Shown here in pieces: positions 1 through 6,891 of a stretch of DNA of 10,073 nucleotides. Location: contig SLOZ01000077.1 of NCBI GenBank assembly GCA_007132255.1, forward strand, positions 1-10,073. Reading direction: 5' to 3'. The notes below the pieces were generated by a model. The model searched no databases. It saw nothing but the letters and a program-made list of their open reading frames with translations, and was not told where the DNA came from. This DNA comes from Limnochordia bacterium. Its GTDB lineage: Bacteria > Bacillota > Limnochordia > Darwinibacteriales > B1SED10-159. The position numbers and the translations under genes were made by a program. Positions within the stretch are counted from its first letter, which is position 1. Each line of letters begins with the position of its first letter.

Positions 1-683
1 AGTTCCACAGATTCCCGGCAGCTTAGATGCTGTGCATGATAACGACAACCGGTGCGCTTTACCCACTCTAGGTCCCGCTGCAGCATGCGCCATTCTGACT
101 CAGCTGGGATATCTGGTGCAAAAGCTCCAGGTCCATGATACTGTGCATCCTCCAAATGGTTGGCCACAATGATTCCCTGTTCGGCGCCGGCGACCATGAG
201 CTTCTCCATCGTTTGGTCGTCAATGGGATCTCCATCATCGGTGACCATCCAGACGCCTTCGGCGCGCAGCTCGGCCAACGATACCGGTACCGACCCGCTG
301 CGGCCGCGGGTTGCGGCACCCGCGATCTCCACCTTCACTGGCAAGGCTTCCGTAGCACTGCGCAGATCCGCAACGGCATCGGGATTGTCCATGGTTGGGA
401 CGGTGTTGGGCATAGCTGTGACAGTGGTAAATCCGCCGCGAACCGCCGCCTTAGCCGCTGTAGCCAGTGTTTCTTTGCTGGGAAATCCCGGTTCGCGCAG
501 GTGCGTGTGTAGGTCGAAAAAACCACGAGAGACCAAGCGTCCGCCCACATCCAAAGCAAACAGCTGTTTCGGACACTCTTTCGGCGAAAACTCGGTGATG
601 CGACCGTTCTCAATGACGATACTGTCTGCCTGCAATTGTCCATTGCGAAATACCTGTGCATTATGCAGAAACAAGCTGCTCAC
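1..683 (-). CDS. pyrC: Dihydroorotase, N-terminal half (runs off left edge)
   Basis: Dihydroorotase cyclises carbamoyl-aspartate to dihydroorotate, the third step of cytosolic pyrimidine synthesis. The 227 codons visible are about half of the usual ~428. Reading on the minus strand, residues 59-66 give HTHLREPG, the metal-binding HxH of class I enzymes, followed by GGFTTV (83-88), MPNT (91-94), the TDDG box (148-151) with its metal-bridging Asp, His176 in NHLED, and His219 in YHAQHLS. These match the binuclear zinc site of Bacillus-type enzymes, which use Asp instead of a carboxylated Lys. The last conserved Asp lies outside the window. The GTG start is chosen because AAAGGAGG sits 6 bases upstream. 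It overlaps the end of pyrB by 23 bases, so the two are translationally coupled and co-regulated by the leader attenuator. The HLED motif has Leu where many relatives have Cys (HCED). Family assignment is secure. Confidence 0.95.
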   Translation of the reverse strand, partial: MSSLFLHNAQVFRNGQLQADSIVIENGRITEFSPKECPKQLFALDVGGRLVSRGFFDLHTHLREPGFPSKETLATAAKAAVRGGFTTVTAMPNTVPTMDNPDAVADLRSATEALPVKVEIAGAATRGRSGSVPVSLAELRAEGVWMVTDDGDPIDDQTMEKLMVAGAEQGIIVANHLEDAQYHGPGAFAPDIPAESEWRMLQRDLEWVKRTGCRYHAQHLSCRESVE

Positions 684-1566
684 GGCGACCTCCTTTGATG
701 CACTGCCACAGTAAGGCCATCCGTACCAACACGCCATTTGCTACCTGTTTGAGAATCCGCGACCGTTGGTGATCCACCAACTCCGACGCAATCTCTACAT
801 CTCGATTCACCGGACCAGGGTGCATGATAATGGCCTGCGGCTGCATGGTCTGCATCCGTTCATGGGTAAGTCCCCAGGATGTAAGGTAGTCTTCACCGTT
901 CGCCTTATCTCGGTCTTGGTGACGCTCGTTTTGCACTCGCAGCATCATGATGGCATCACCAACGGAAACCGCATCATCCCACGGCAGCCACTGCGTCCAT
1001 TGCTCGAGATCGGCGGCAGCGAACTGAGGTGGACCCGATACATAGACTTCAGCGCCCAATGTGTTCAAAAGCACGGCATTAGACCGAGCCACGCGGCTGT
1101 GAGCCACATCCCCGGCGATAACCACCCTCCGCCCCTCAAGGGTGCCAAATTCCTGGTATAGAGTGAAAGCATCCAACAGCGCCTGGGTCGGATGTTCAAA
1201 CACGCCGGACCCGGCGTTAATCAAAGCCAGGTCAGAAAAAGAGCGCTGAAGAGACCGGGGCCAATCATGGCCGGTTCGGATCACGGCAGCGCTGACTCCT
1301 ATAGCCTGTAATGTACGCAACGTATCTTCTAGCGATTCACCTTTACTGAGACTTGAACCCAAAGCATCCAAACTACAGATATTCATACCCAACCGTGTAG
1401 CGGCCATCTGGAACGAAACCATAGTTCGGGTACTGGGCTCAGCAAAGACCATGGCGGCCATCCCGCCAATCTGCGGAACAGTCCCCCGCTGCATAAGCTC
1501 AGCTTGGTGAAATAACGCATACACATCTTCGCGATTCCAATGGTTCACTGACAGAACACTGTGCAT
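661..1566 (-). CDS. pyrB: Aspartate carbamoyltransferase catalytic subunit
   Basis: It joins carbamoyl phosphate and aspartate to carbamoyl-aspartate, the committed step of pyrimidine synthesis. At 301 residues it has the usual length of the bacterial catalytic chain. Visible active-site motifs are STRT (45-48) for carbamoyl phosphate, SKGES (74-78) with the mobile-loop Lys75, Arg97 in VIRT, HPTQAL (125-130), the GDVAHSRVARSN stretch, MLRVQNERH for aspartate, and HPGPVNRDVE near the C-terminus. The Arg that usually follows STRT is Met49 here. The ATG at 1566 is preferred because GGGAGGG lies a few bases upstream. An in-frame extension to 1647 would have to be translated through the leader terminator. 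There is no pyrI regulatory-chain gene beside it, as expected in Bacillota, where control is by PyrR. pyrC overlaps its 3' end. Confidence 0.97.
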   Translation of the reverse strand: MHSVLSVNHWNREDVYALFHQAELMQRGTVPQIGGMAAMVFAEPSTRTMVSFQMAATRLGMNICSLDALGSSLSKGESLEDTLRTLQAIGVSAAVIRTGHDWPRSLQRSFSDLALINAGSGVFEHPTQALLDAFTLYQEFGTLEGRRVVIAGDVAHSRVARSNAVLLNTLGAEVYVSGPPQFAAADLEQWTQWLPWDDAVSVGDAIMMLRVQNERHQDRDKANGEDYLTSWGLTHERMQTMQPQAIIMHPGPVNRDVEIASELVDHQRSRILKQVANGVLVRMALLWQCIKGGRREQLVSA

Positions 1567-1611
1567 ACAATTCCCTCCCATTTTCTGGGACCCAGTCCAG
1601 CCCACTGCAAC

Positions 1612-1641
1612 AAAAAAGACTTCTACCCGTAGATAGAAGTC
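1612..1641 (-). terminator. pyr leader intrinsic terminator (attenuator)
   Basis: On the minus strand GACTTCTA (1641-1634) and TAGAAGTC (1625-1618) form a perfect 8-bp stem with an 8-base loop, followed directly by six T residues (1617-1612). It sits 45 bases before the pyrB start and downstream of the PyrR-binding hairpin, the layout of a PyrR-controlled attenuator. When PyrR with UMP holds the upstream hairpin, this terminator should form and pyrB-pyrC transcription should stop. I could not pick out the competing antiterminator with certainty. CCAAGTTCCC (1690-1681) and GGGTACTTTG (1664-1655) can pair at 8 of 10 positions but do not overlap the terminator. Confidence 0.88.
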
Positions 1642-1696
1642 CAACACAGCTACTCAAAGTACCCAGCTCGCAGTCACGGCGGGAACTTGGCTGAAC

Positions 1697-1730
1697 GTCC
1701 TTGCCAATCTCACGGGATTGGTTTAAAGGC
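1697..1730 (-). promoter_or_regulatory. PyrR-binding hairpin (anti-antiterminator) of the pyr leader
   Basis: The minus-strand RNA reads CCAATC-CCGUGA-GAUUGG (1721-1704): a 6-bp stem closed by the hexaloop CCGUGA, which fits the PyrR loop consensus CNGNGA. The surrounding AAUC/GAUU fits ARUC/GGYU with U-A in place of the usual U-G, so base pairing is kept. A lower stem CCUU/AAGG (1729-1726 with 1702-1699) is separated from the upper stem by an internal bulge (UAAA on one side, C on the other), as in the known PyrR binding loops. In Bacillus, PyrR bound to UMP stabilises this structure and so favours the terminator at 1612-1641. pyrR itself is not in the window. Confidence 0.85.
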
Positions 1731-1785
1731 CCTCAGTATGCAATTTCGCCTATAACATCTCACAGGATGCTCTTTGGCTTACCTT

Positions 1786-1814
1786 ATTCTATCAAGAATG
1801 TACAGCCGTGTCAA
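1786..1814 (-). promoter_or_regulatory. Sigma-A promoter of the pyr operon
   Basis: On the minus strand a perfect -35 box TTGACA (1814-1809) is followed after exactly 17 bases by TAGAAT (1791-1786), one base off the consensus -10. Transcription should start near 1779, giving a leader of about 210 bases that carries the PyrR hairpin and the attenuator. The TGA stop codon of the upstream GDSL gene (1813-1811) lies inside the -35 box, so the promoter is embedded in the end of that gene. Confidence 0.85.
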
Positions 1815-2455
1815 TACGGTACAGCAACACCCAAAGCCCGCAGCCACTGCTGAGCGATAAGGGCGTGACCAGCCATGGTCGGATGCACACCATCGGGAGC
1901 CCAAATGCTCATGGGCTGCTGCGCTGCTGCTTGCGCAAAGACTCCGTCCAACGAAACGAACGTCGCGTTAAACTCCCGAGCCAACTCCCGTACGGCGTGA
2001 ATTTTCGGATCTAGATCGTCTCGCCACTGTTTCCGATCCTCTGGAATCGGTAGAACGAACGGTTCCATAAGAACCAGATGGACGTCCAGATCATTCTGGG
2101 TCCATTCAAGAAGTCGGCGGTACCTATTCTTGAAATCCGACAGCGTGGTTGGGTCATGTTGATCATAACGCCGCCAGCAGTCATTGATGCCAATCAAGAT
2201 CGAAACGATATCCGGTTGCAGCTCGATGCAGTCTTCCTGCCAGCGGCGGAGTAGATCCCCAATCCGGTTGCCACTGATCCCACGGTTCAAGAAACTAACA
2301 TTCATGTGCGGGAAGGCCGCCGTAAACCACGACGCAGCCAGAGAAGCGTACCCACTGCCCAGATGAAATGTATCCTCGCGGAACCGTCCTGCATCGGTTA
2401 TGCTATCTCCTTGGAACAGAACGGTCTGACCTTCCCGTACTTTGCCTACAAACAT
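1811..2455 (-). CDS. GDSL/SGNH-family esterase or lipase
   Basis: This is a 214-residue SGNH hydrolase. The nucleophile Ser18 lies in GDSIT (16-20), block II is GISGNR (59-64), block III is GIND (89-92) with the oxyanion Asn91, and block V is DGVHP (188-192) with catalytic Asp188 and His191. The family splits esters and acyl groups from lipids, peptides or carbohydrates, and the substrate cannot be read from the sequence. There is no signal peptide, so it is probably cytosolic, similar to the single-domain rhamnogalacturonan-acetylesterase-like or TesA-like proteins of Bacilli. The ATG at 2455 is preferred over an upstream TTG at 2470 because GGAGGT lies 7 bases before it. It is the last gene of the probable zwf operon, with no terminator behind it, and its stop codon is part of the pyr promoter. 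Confidence 0.92.
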   Translation of the reverse strand: MFVGKVREGQTVLFQGDSITDAGRFREDTFHLGSGYASLAASWFTAAFPHMNVSFLNRGISGNRIGDLLRRWQEDCIELQPDIVSILIGINDCWRRYDQHDPTTLSDFKNRYRRLLEWTQNDLDVHLVLMEPFVLPIPEDRKQWRDDLDPKIHAVRELAREFNATFVSLDGVFAQAAAQQPMSIWAPDGVHPTMAGHALIAQQWLRALGVAVPY

Positions 2456-2522
2456 CCTGCACCTCCACAACCATTTGGCATTGCGCTAATTCCAACCCAT
2501 CGAACGACTAGGAGACCGCTGT

Positions 2523-3089
2523 CTAATCGATCAGACTCATGTCCAGTTCTTGAAGACGTTTTTCGCCTTCACGCAGGGCGTCAATCATGGTTTCGATGTG
2601 CTCGTTCATGTCAATTCCCATCTCAGCAACAGCCGCAGCCATTTGATCGCGGTTCACGGCCTTAGCAAATGCCTTATCCTTAAGCTTTTTCTTGACAGAC
2701 TTTGGTTTCAGAGTAGCAAAGCTGCGATCAGGCCGCACTAAAACACAAGCCACGACAAATCCAGCCATCTCGTCCACGGCATAGAGCGTTTTCGCCATGG
2801 TGGTGGTGCGCGGGACTCCTGTGCGATCCGCATGTCCCGCCACAGCCTGCAGGAACTCCTCGTCAAAACCGAGTCCTTGGAGCATGTTCACTGCTTGCAG
2901 CGGGTGCTCTTCGGGATGCTTCTCGTAGTCCAAATCATGCAGTAGGCCCAGCAATGACCACCGCTCTTCGGACTCACCAAACTTCTTAGCATATCCAACC
3001 ATACCCGCCTCCACAGCTAAGCAGTGTTTTTGCAGGTTGGGCGCGGTTACGTGTTCGGTCAACAGATTCCAGGCTTCTTGTCTTGTCAC
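2523..3089 (-). CDS. HD-domain metal-dependent hydrolase
   Basis: The 188-residue product carries an HD phosphohydrolase fold. His22 (KHCLAVE) is the first ligand, His51-Asp52 in LLHDLDYEKHP is the HD motif, His86 (GHAD) and Asp106 (YAVDEM) complete the metal site. HD proteins of this size are annotated as HDIG-type hydrolases of unknown substrate. Known relatives act on nucleotides or phosphate esters. The C-terminal part (about 120-145) is rich in Lys (PKSVKKKLKDKAFAKAV), possibly a nucleic-acid or phosphate-binding surface, which is inference. The GTG at 3089 is chosen: an AAGGACGG site lies about 10 bases upstream, whereas a longer frame to 3209 would overlap the cyclase gene by 50 bases and has no family-like sequence. 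It lies 70 bases after the cyclase gene and 67 bases before the GDSL gene, all on the same strand. Confidence 0.88.
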   Translation of the reverse strand: MTRQEAWNLLTEHVTAPNLQKHCLAVEAGMVGYAKKFGESEERWSLLGLLHDLDYEKHPEEHPLQAVNMLQGLGFDEEFLQAVAGHADRTGVPRTTTMAKTLYAVDEMAGFVVACVLVRPDRSFATLKPKSVKKKLKDKAFAKAVNRDQMAAAVAEMGIDMNEHIETMIDALREGEKRLQELDMSLID

Positions 3090-3159
3090 CGTGCAATTAC
3101 CGTCCTTTCGTCTCGTGAATGCTCCTGCGAACTGGCTACTGGCCTCAGAGTCCGAGTTT

Positions 3160-3789
3160 CTATGCTTCCGACGCCATGAGAAACACGCGCGCCGGAGCTG
3201 CCTCAACATTAGGTATCTTCAACGGGGCCGCTACCATCTGGTAGGTCCCTGGTACTACGTGTGCCAGCCGCAGACCTTCAATAATCACGATACCGTTGCC
3301 CAAAAGCCCTTTGTGTGTCTCATGGCCTTCTTGACTGCGCTCAATGCCTAACGAATCAGTGCCTACACCGAGAATTCCCCGTTCCACAAGGAAATCTGTT
3401 CCTGACGCATTCAAGAAGACGAAATCCATGTCGAAATCGTCACGAAATGAATTTCGGGTTTTGAACAATATGAAATCCCCCTGTTCGATCCCCAACTCCA
3501 CCAAATCGTCCTCACTGATGGAATCCTCCACGTCAGTTAGGTCCAAGACCTTCACAGAACGCACCAACGATTCCAGTGCGATGCTTTCCATGGTACGCCC
3601 ACCTTCGATAAAGTGCAGCGGTGCATCGATGTGGGTACCGGTGTGCATGTCCATTGTAATCTGCGTTTCACGGGCCACCGCGCCCTGCGCATAATCTCTG
3701 AGTATCTTAAATTGCGGCCGTTTGGCGTCGTTATTTTTCCAGACAGCCATGTCAGGAGCTACGTCCATAGAAATATCGATGACCTTCAT
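3160..3789 (-). CDS. Cyclase-family (KynB-like) metal-dependent hydrolase
   Basis: The 209-residue protein belongs to the putative cyclase family that includes kynurenine formamidase KynB. The signature HTGTHIDAPLHF occupies residues 49-60, giving His49, His53 and Asp55 as zinc ligands and His59. Further on, the HETH stretch (156-159) and Glu171 (IIEGL) match the remaining active-site positions. KynB hydrolyses N-formylkynurenine, but family members in Bacillota often have other or unknown amide or lactone substrates. No kynureninase or tryptophan dioxygenase gene is nearby, so a tryptophan role is not supported. The N-terminus (MAVWKNNDAKRPQ) resembles the generic Bacilli 'cyclase' group rather than KynB proper. 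GGAGGT lies 7 bases before the ATG. It starts 24 bases after the end of zwf, pointing to co-transcription. Confidence 0.9.
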   Translation of the reverse strand: MKVIDISMDVAPDMAVWKNNDAKRPQFKILRDYAQGAVARETQITMDMHTGTHIDAPLHFIEGGRTMESIALESLVRSVKVLDLTDVEDSISEDDLVELGIEQGDFILFKTRNSFRDDFDMDFVFLNASGTDFLVERGILGVGTDSLGIERSQEGHETHKGLLGNGIVIIEGLRLAHVVPGTYQMVAAPLKIPNVEAAPARVFLMASEA

Positions 3790-3813
3790 CTATTCAACCT
3801 CCATGTATCGAAA

Positions 3814-5298
3814 TTAAAGGTATAACCAATCCCTACCATCTTCTCGCATCAGCAGTTCCGACTGAACCGGACCCCACGTACCTGATGGATAGATGTGGAT
3901 ATCATCACGTGCATCCTCCCAATAACGGGCGACCTTGTCCACAAATCTCCAAGAATGTTCCACTTCATCCCACCGGGTAAATAAGGTCGAGTCTCCCCGC
4001 ATAACGTCGTAAAGCAGCCGTTCATAGGCTTCTGGAGAATTATAGCCTTCAATACAGTTCTGGCAAAAATCCATCGTCACCGGAACAATGGTTTCACCGG
4101 TGCCGGGACGTTTAGCGTTGAACTTCAGGTACACGCCTTCATCCGGCTGCACTCGGATAACCAACACATTGGAGTCCAATGTTTCGTTCTTAAAGTACAG
4201 CACACCTGGCAGTTTCTTAAACTTGATAATGATCTCGGAATATTTGCGCGGGAGCCGTTTGCCCGTGCGCAGATAAAAGGGAACACCTGCCCAGCGAAAG
4301 TTCTCCACGCTGGCTTTTAAAGCCAAGAACGTTTCTACATCCGATTCTGGGGATACCCGTTCTTCTTGTCTGTAAGCCGGCAAATGCTTGCCATCTTTTG
4401 TTCCTTCCCCATACTGCCCACGGACTACATCCTCAGGCAGTATTTGGAGAGAGCGCAGGATCTTTACCTTCTCATCACGGACGAATTCTGTGTTCAAGTC
4501 CACTGGCGGCTCCATCGCCACCAACGTCAGAAGCTGCAGCATGTGGTTCTGGACCATATCACGCAGTGCGCCCGACTGTTCGTAGTAGGGGCCACGGCCT
4601 TCCACACCAACAGTCTCCGTCAAGGAAATCTGCACATGATCAACGTATTTGTTATTCCACAACGGCTCAAAGAGTGTATTGGCGAACCGGAGGATCATGA
4701 TATTCTGTGCCATTTCCTTACCGAGATAATGATCGATACGATAAATACACTTCTCATCAAAGTGGCGGTTGATGACGGAATTCAGTTCAATGGCGGAATC
4801 AAGATCTCGACCGAAGGGCTTTTCGATCACCAAGCGCTGCCAAGAATCTCCTTTGTTTGGAGCCATCCCGTTGTGATAGAGCTGTTCAGCGATGGTCCCG
4901 AAGTATTCCGGCGCCACGGCCAAGAAGAAGACGCGATTCCCTTCTGTTTGGTACTGCTCGTCGAACTCACCCAAGAACTCCCGCAGATGACCATAAGAGG
5001 TCTCATCACGGAAGTCCTGCTGGTAGTAGTGAAAGCGCTTCAAGAAGGCGTCGGCTCCGTCGTCGTCCCATTCGCCACGAGAAAACTCCTTGACCGCTTC
5101 CACCACTTCCTGGCGTATGCCCTCCGTGTCCTTATCTCTCCGCCCTATGGCAACTACGACCTGCTCTTGCGGCAGTAAATCTTCTTTCCACAAATTGTAC
5201 AGTGCTGGATAGAGCTTGCGATGAGTCAAGTCTCCCGTAGCTCCAAAAATCACTAAGATACTAGGTTCAGTAACGCTGCTGCCGGAATTGAATGCCAT
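3814..5298 (-). CDS. zwf: Glucose-6-phosphate 1-dehydrogenase
   Basis: This cytosolic enzyme oxidises glucose-6-phosphate to 6-phosphogluconolactone, making NADPH and opening the oxidative pentose phosphate pathway. At 494 residues it is of normal length. The nucleotide-binding motif GATGDLT is at 19-25, EKPFG at 159-163, and the active-site signature RIDHYLGKE at 187-195 with His190. QNHMLQLL (250-257) holds the second conserved His. The C-terminal dehydrogenase domain is intact and ends in the typical Arg-Asp-Trp region. The ATG at 5298 has GAGGG about 10 bases upstream. The 198 bases between it and the YaiI-like gene contain no clear promoter or terminator. Downstream it is followed 24 bases later by the cyclase gene. 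The usual partner genes gnd and pgl are not here. Confidence 0.97.
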   Translation of the reverse strand: MAFNSGSSVTEPSILVIFGATGDLTHRKLYPALYNLWKEDLLPQEQVVVAIGRRDKDTEGIRQEVVEAVKEFSRGEWDDDGADAFLKRFHYYQQDFRDETSYGHLREFLGEFDEQYQTEGNRVFFLAVAPEYFGTIAEQLYHNGMAPNKGDSWQRLVIEKPFGRDLDSAIELNSVINRHFDEKCIYRIDHYLGKEMAQNIMILRFANTLFEPLWNNKYVDHVQISLTETVGVEGRGPYYEQSGALRDMVQNHMLQLLTLVAMEPPVDLNTEFVRDEKVKILRSLQILPEDVVRGQYGEGTKDGKHLPAYRQEERVSPESDVETFLALKASVENFRWAGVPFYLRTGKRLPRKYSEIIIKFKKLPGVLYFKNETLDSNVLVIRVQPDEGVYLKFNAKRPGTGETIVPVTMDFCQNCIEGYNSPEAYERLLYDVMRGDSTLFTRWDEVEHSWRFVDKVARYWEDARDDIHIYPSGTWGPVQSELLMREDGRDWLYL

Positions 5299-5496
5299 AC
5301 CACCAACACCCTCATTTCATAGATAATCGCTCTCACCGCCAACGGGTTCGAACTACGACGAACGTCTGTGACCCGGATGACTCCGTCGGAAAGGTCGAGA
5401 CTCAGCGAACGGTTCCCTGCCATTCATAGAACAACCACAGAAAAGCAGCTGGCCAACTCGGCATCACGCTAGGCTGCCTTCTCTTAGTATGGAGCA
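5299..5496. other. Intergenic stretch between zwf and the YaiI-like gene
   Basis: These 198 bases hold no credible gene. I see no T-run terminator after the YaiI-like gene and no clear -35/-10 pair for zwf on the minus strand. The best weak pair is TTGGCC and TGTTCT with 17-base spacing around 5420-5455, too poor to call. A 24-codon minus-strand frame starting with ATG near 5425 has no ribosome site. zwf may therefore be read from further upstream or from a promoter I cannot recognise. Confidence 0.4.
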
Positions 5497-5964
5497 TTAT
5501 AGGTCCTCCAAACCTGCATCCACCGATGGCTGGAACCCCTGGATCCACATCAACACACTTTTGCGAAATCGCTCATCGTCTGAGGTTCGACGCGCTGCAG
5601 GTCCCTTAGAGCGGCCACCAGCCCTGCGGTGGCGAGCCTTGATAGCACGTTCTTCAAGCATCATGTCGGCCGCTGATCGCGAATAAAACCAACCCTTTGT
5701 GTCCAGTACCTGAGCGCCTTTAGCTAGAACTACAGCCGCCAATCCCATATCCTGCGTGACCACCAAATCCCCCGCTGCTGTTCTTGACACCACAGCCCAA
5801 TCCACGGCATCTGGCCCATCGTCCACTGTGATGTGACCTGGACGCCTGAGCTCATGACGAAAGCTTGCTACCGTTACGAGCTCAATGCCATGCTGTGCAG
5901 TGAGCTGCTCAAGGATAACCAGGCACTGACGGGGACAGGCATCAGCATCCACCAAGATCTGCAC
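5497..5964 (-). CDS. YaiI/YqxD family (DUF188) PIN-like protein
   Basis: The 155-residue product belongs to the widespread YaiI/YqxD/UPF0178 family. The hallmark VDADACP is at residues 5-11, GDLVVTQD at 65-72, LAKGAQVLDTKG at 80-91, and a basic RHRRAGGRSKGP segment at 111-122. The fold is related to PIN-like nucleases, and the acidic residues at 6, 8 and 72 would sit in the equivalent of the active site. No biochemical role is established for the family, so a nuclease function is only inferred. The start is GTG at 5964, supported by AAGGAGG about 8 bases upstream. It follows degV by 81 bases on the same strand, suggesting a degV-yaiI unit. Confidence 0.93.
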   Translation of the reverse strand: MQILVDADACPRQCLVILEQLTAQHGIELVTVASFRHELRRPGHITVDDGPDAVDWAVVSRTAAGDLVVTQDMGLAAVVLAKGAQVLDTKGWFYSRSAADMMLEERAIKARHRRAGGRSKGPAARRTSDDERFRKSVLMWIQGFQPSVDAGLEDL

Positions 5965-6045
5965 AACACAGCCTCCTTCGTAGGAAAAACGACTGCACAG
6001 GAAAAAACTGGCAGCCGCGTTCTTTGCTTAGTGTCTCCGTTGCAG

Positions 6046-6891
6046 TCACTTCTGATTGTGGACCATGACTCCAATGGTGCCTGGACCCGTGTGGACCCCA
6101 ATGACTGGACTTACATGGCAGATCAAGAGTTCTTTTACATTGGCCACGCCCTTCAATGCCTCCGCGAACTCCTGCATTTCCTTCTCTGCAGCTCCATGGC
6201 AGATCGCCACCACCGACGGTACCTGCAGTCGTTCTTTCACGATATCCAGCAGGCGGTTCAATGACTGCCGGCGACCGCGAACTTTGGTAGCTGTTTCATA
6301 GATACCCTCGGAGTTGACGAAAATAATCGGTTTGACATTGAGAATTTGCCCCACGGTACCAGCCACTCGTCCGATGCGACCACCCTTTTTGAGGTACTCT
6401 AACGTGTCGAGAACGAAGTGCACTGTGTTATTCTGCCGAGCTAGATCGGCCGCTTGGCAAACCTTCTCGAAGGAGAGGTTGTTCTGGATCGCTTTCGCCG
6501 CCTCAATCACTTGAATCCCCATTCCCATCGAGATGGACTTGGAGTCAATTACATTAACGACCATGTCCGTAACTTCGTCAGCCATATTCTTCAACATTTG
6601 ACCGGTGCCTGACAAGCCCGAAGACAGATGGATTACCAGGACATGTGTGAAGCCATTGGCCTTCAGTCCATCCAGGGTATCGATCACATCCTGCGGTCGG
6701 GGTAGTGATGTGGTAGGAACCTCTTCATCCAAGCGACTGTAGACATCCTCGGGTTTGATATTGACGTTATCGAGATACTCCGCATCTTTGTACAAGATCC
6801 GCAGCGGAACCACTTTGATGCCATACTCCTCCACGATGGCGTCGGGGATATCACACGTACTATCCGTAATTAACGCAATTTTTTCGGCCAT
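6046..6891 (-). CDS. DegV family fatty-acid-binding protein
   Basis: The 281-residue protein is a complete DegV (EDD fold) protein. Members bind a fatty acid between two domains; in Gram-positive bacteria the FakB members present it to the kinase FakA for phosphorylation. Visible motifs are the N-terminal ITDSTCDIP (8-16), TTSLPRP (60-66), HLSSGLSGT (88-96), DSKSISMG (116-123), YLKKGGRIG (166-174) and HTGPGTIG (267-274). The Ser/Thr side chains of the first and third motifs form the carboxylate-binding site. No fakA gene is in the window, so a FakB role is likely by family but not shown by context. The ATG at 6891 has GAGGAGGG just upstream. It is the first gene of the minus-strand series and faces a 500-base divergent region. 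Confidence 0.95.
   Translation of the reverse strand: MAEKIALITDSTCDIPDAIVEEYGIKVVPLRILYKDAEYLDNVNIKPEDVYSRLDEEVPTTSLPRPQDVIDTLDGLKANGFTHVLVIHLSSGLSGTGQMLKNMADEVTDMVVNVIDSKSISMGMGIQVIEAAKAIQNNLSFEKVCQAADLARQNNTVHFVLDTLEYLKKGGRIGRVAGTVGQILNVKPIIFVNSEGIYETATKVRGRRQSLNRLLDIVKERLQVPSVVAICHGAAEKEMQEFAEALKGVANVKELLICHVSPVIGVHTGPGTIGVMVHNQK

Noticed and set aside
335..661. Minus-strand 108-codon frame inside pyrC
   Set aside because: It is a different frame from the pyrC coding frame, which starts at GTG 683 and runs off the left edge.
160..714. Plus-strand open frame of 184 codons at the left edge
   Set aside because: It is antisense to pyrC, whose minus-strand frame shows the full dihydroorotase motif set.
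1567..1647. N-terminal extension of PyrB to an upstream ATG
   Set aside because: The extra 27 codons cover the leader terminator, lack a ribosome site and do not resemble PyrB. GGGAGGG marks the ATG at 1566.
3090..3209. 40-residue extension of the HD-domain protein
   Set aside because: It overlaps the end of the cyclase gene and is basic, random-looking sequence. The GTG at 3089 with AAGGACGG gives a normal HD protein.
4366..5178. Long open frame (270 codons) on the plus strand
   Set aside because: It lies wholly antisense to zwf, has no ribosome site or family motif, and zwf has all its catalytic signatures.
5340..5360. GGTTCGAAC resembling a tRNA T-loop
   Set aside because: The flanking bases do not form a T-stem on either strand, and no acceptor, D or anticodon arms are found around it.
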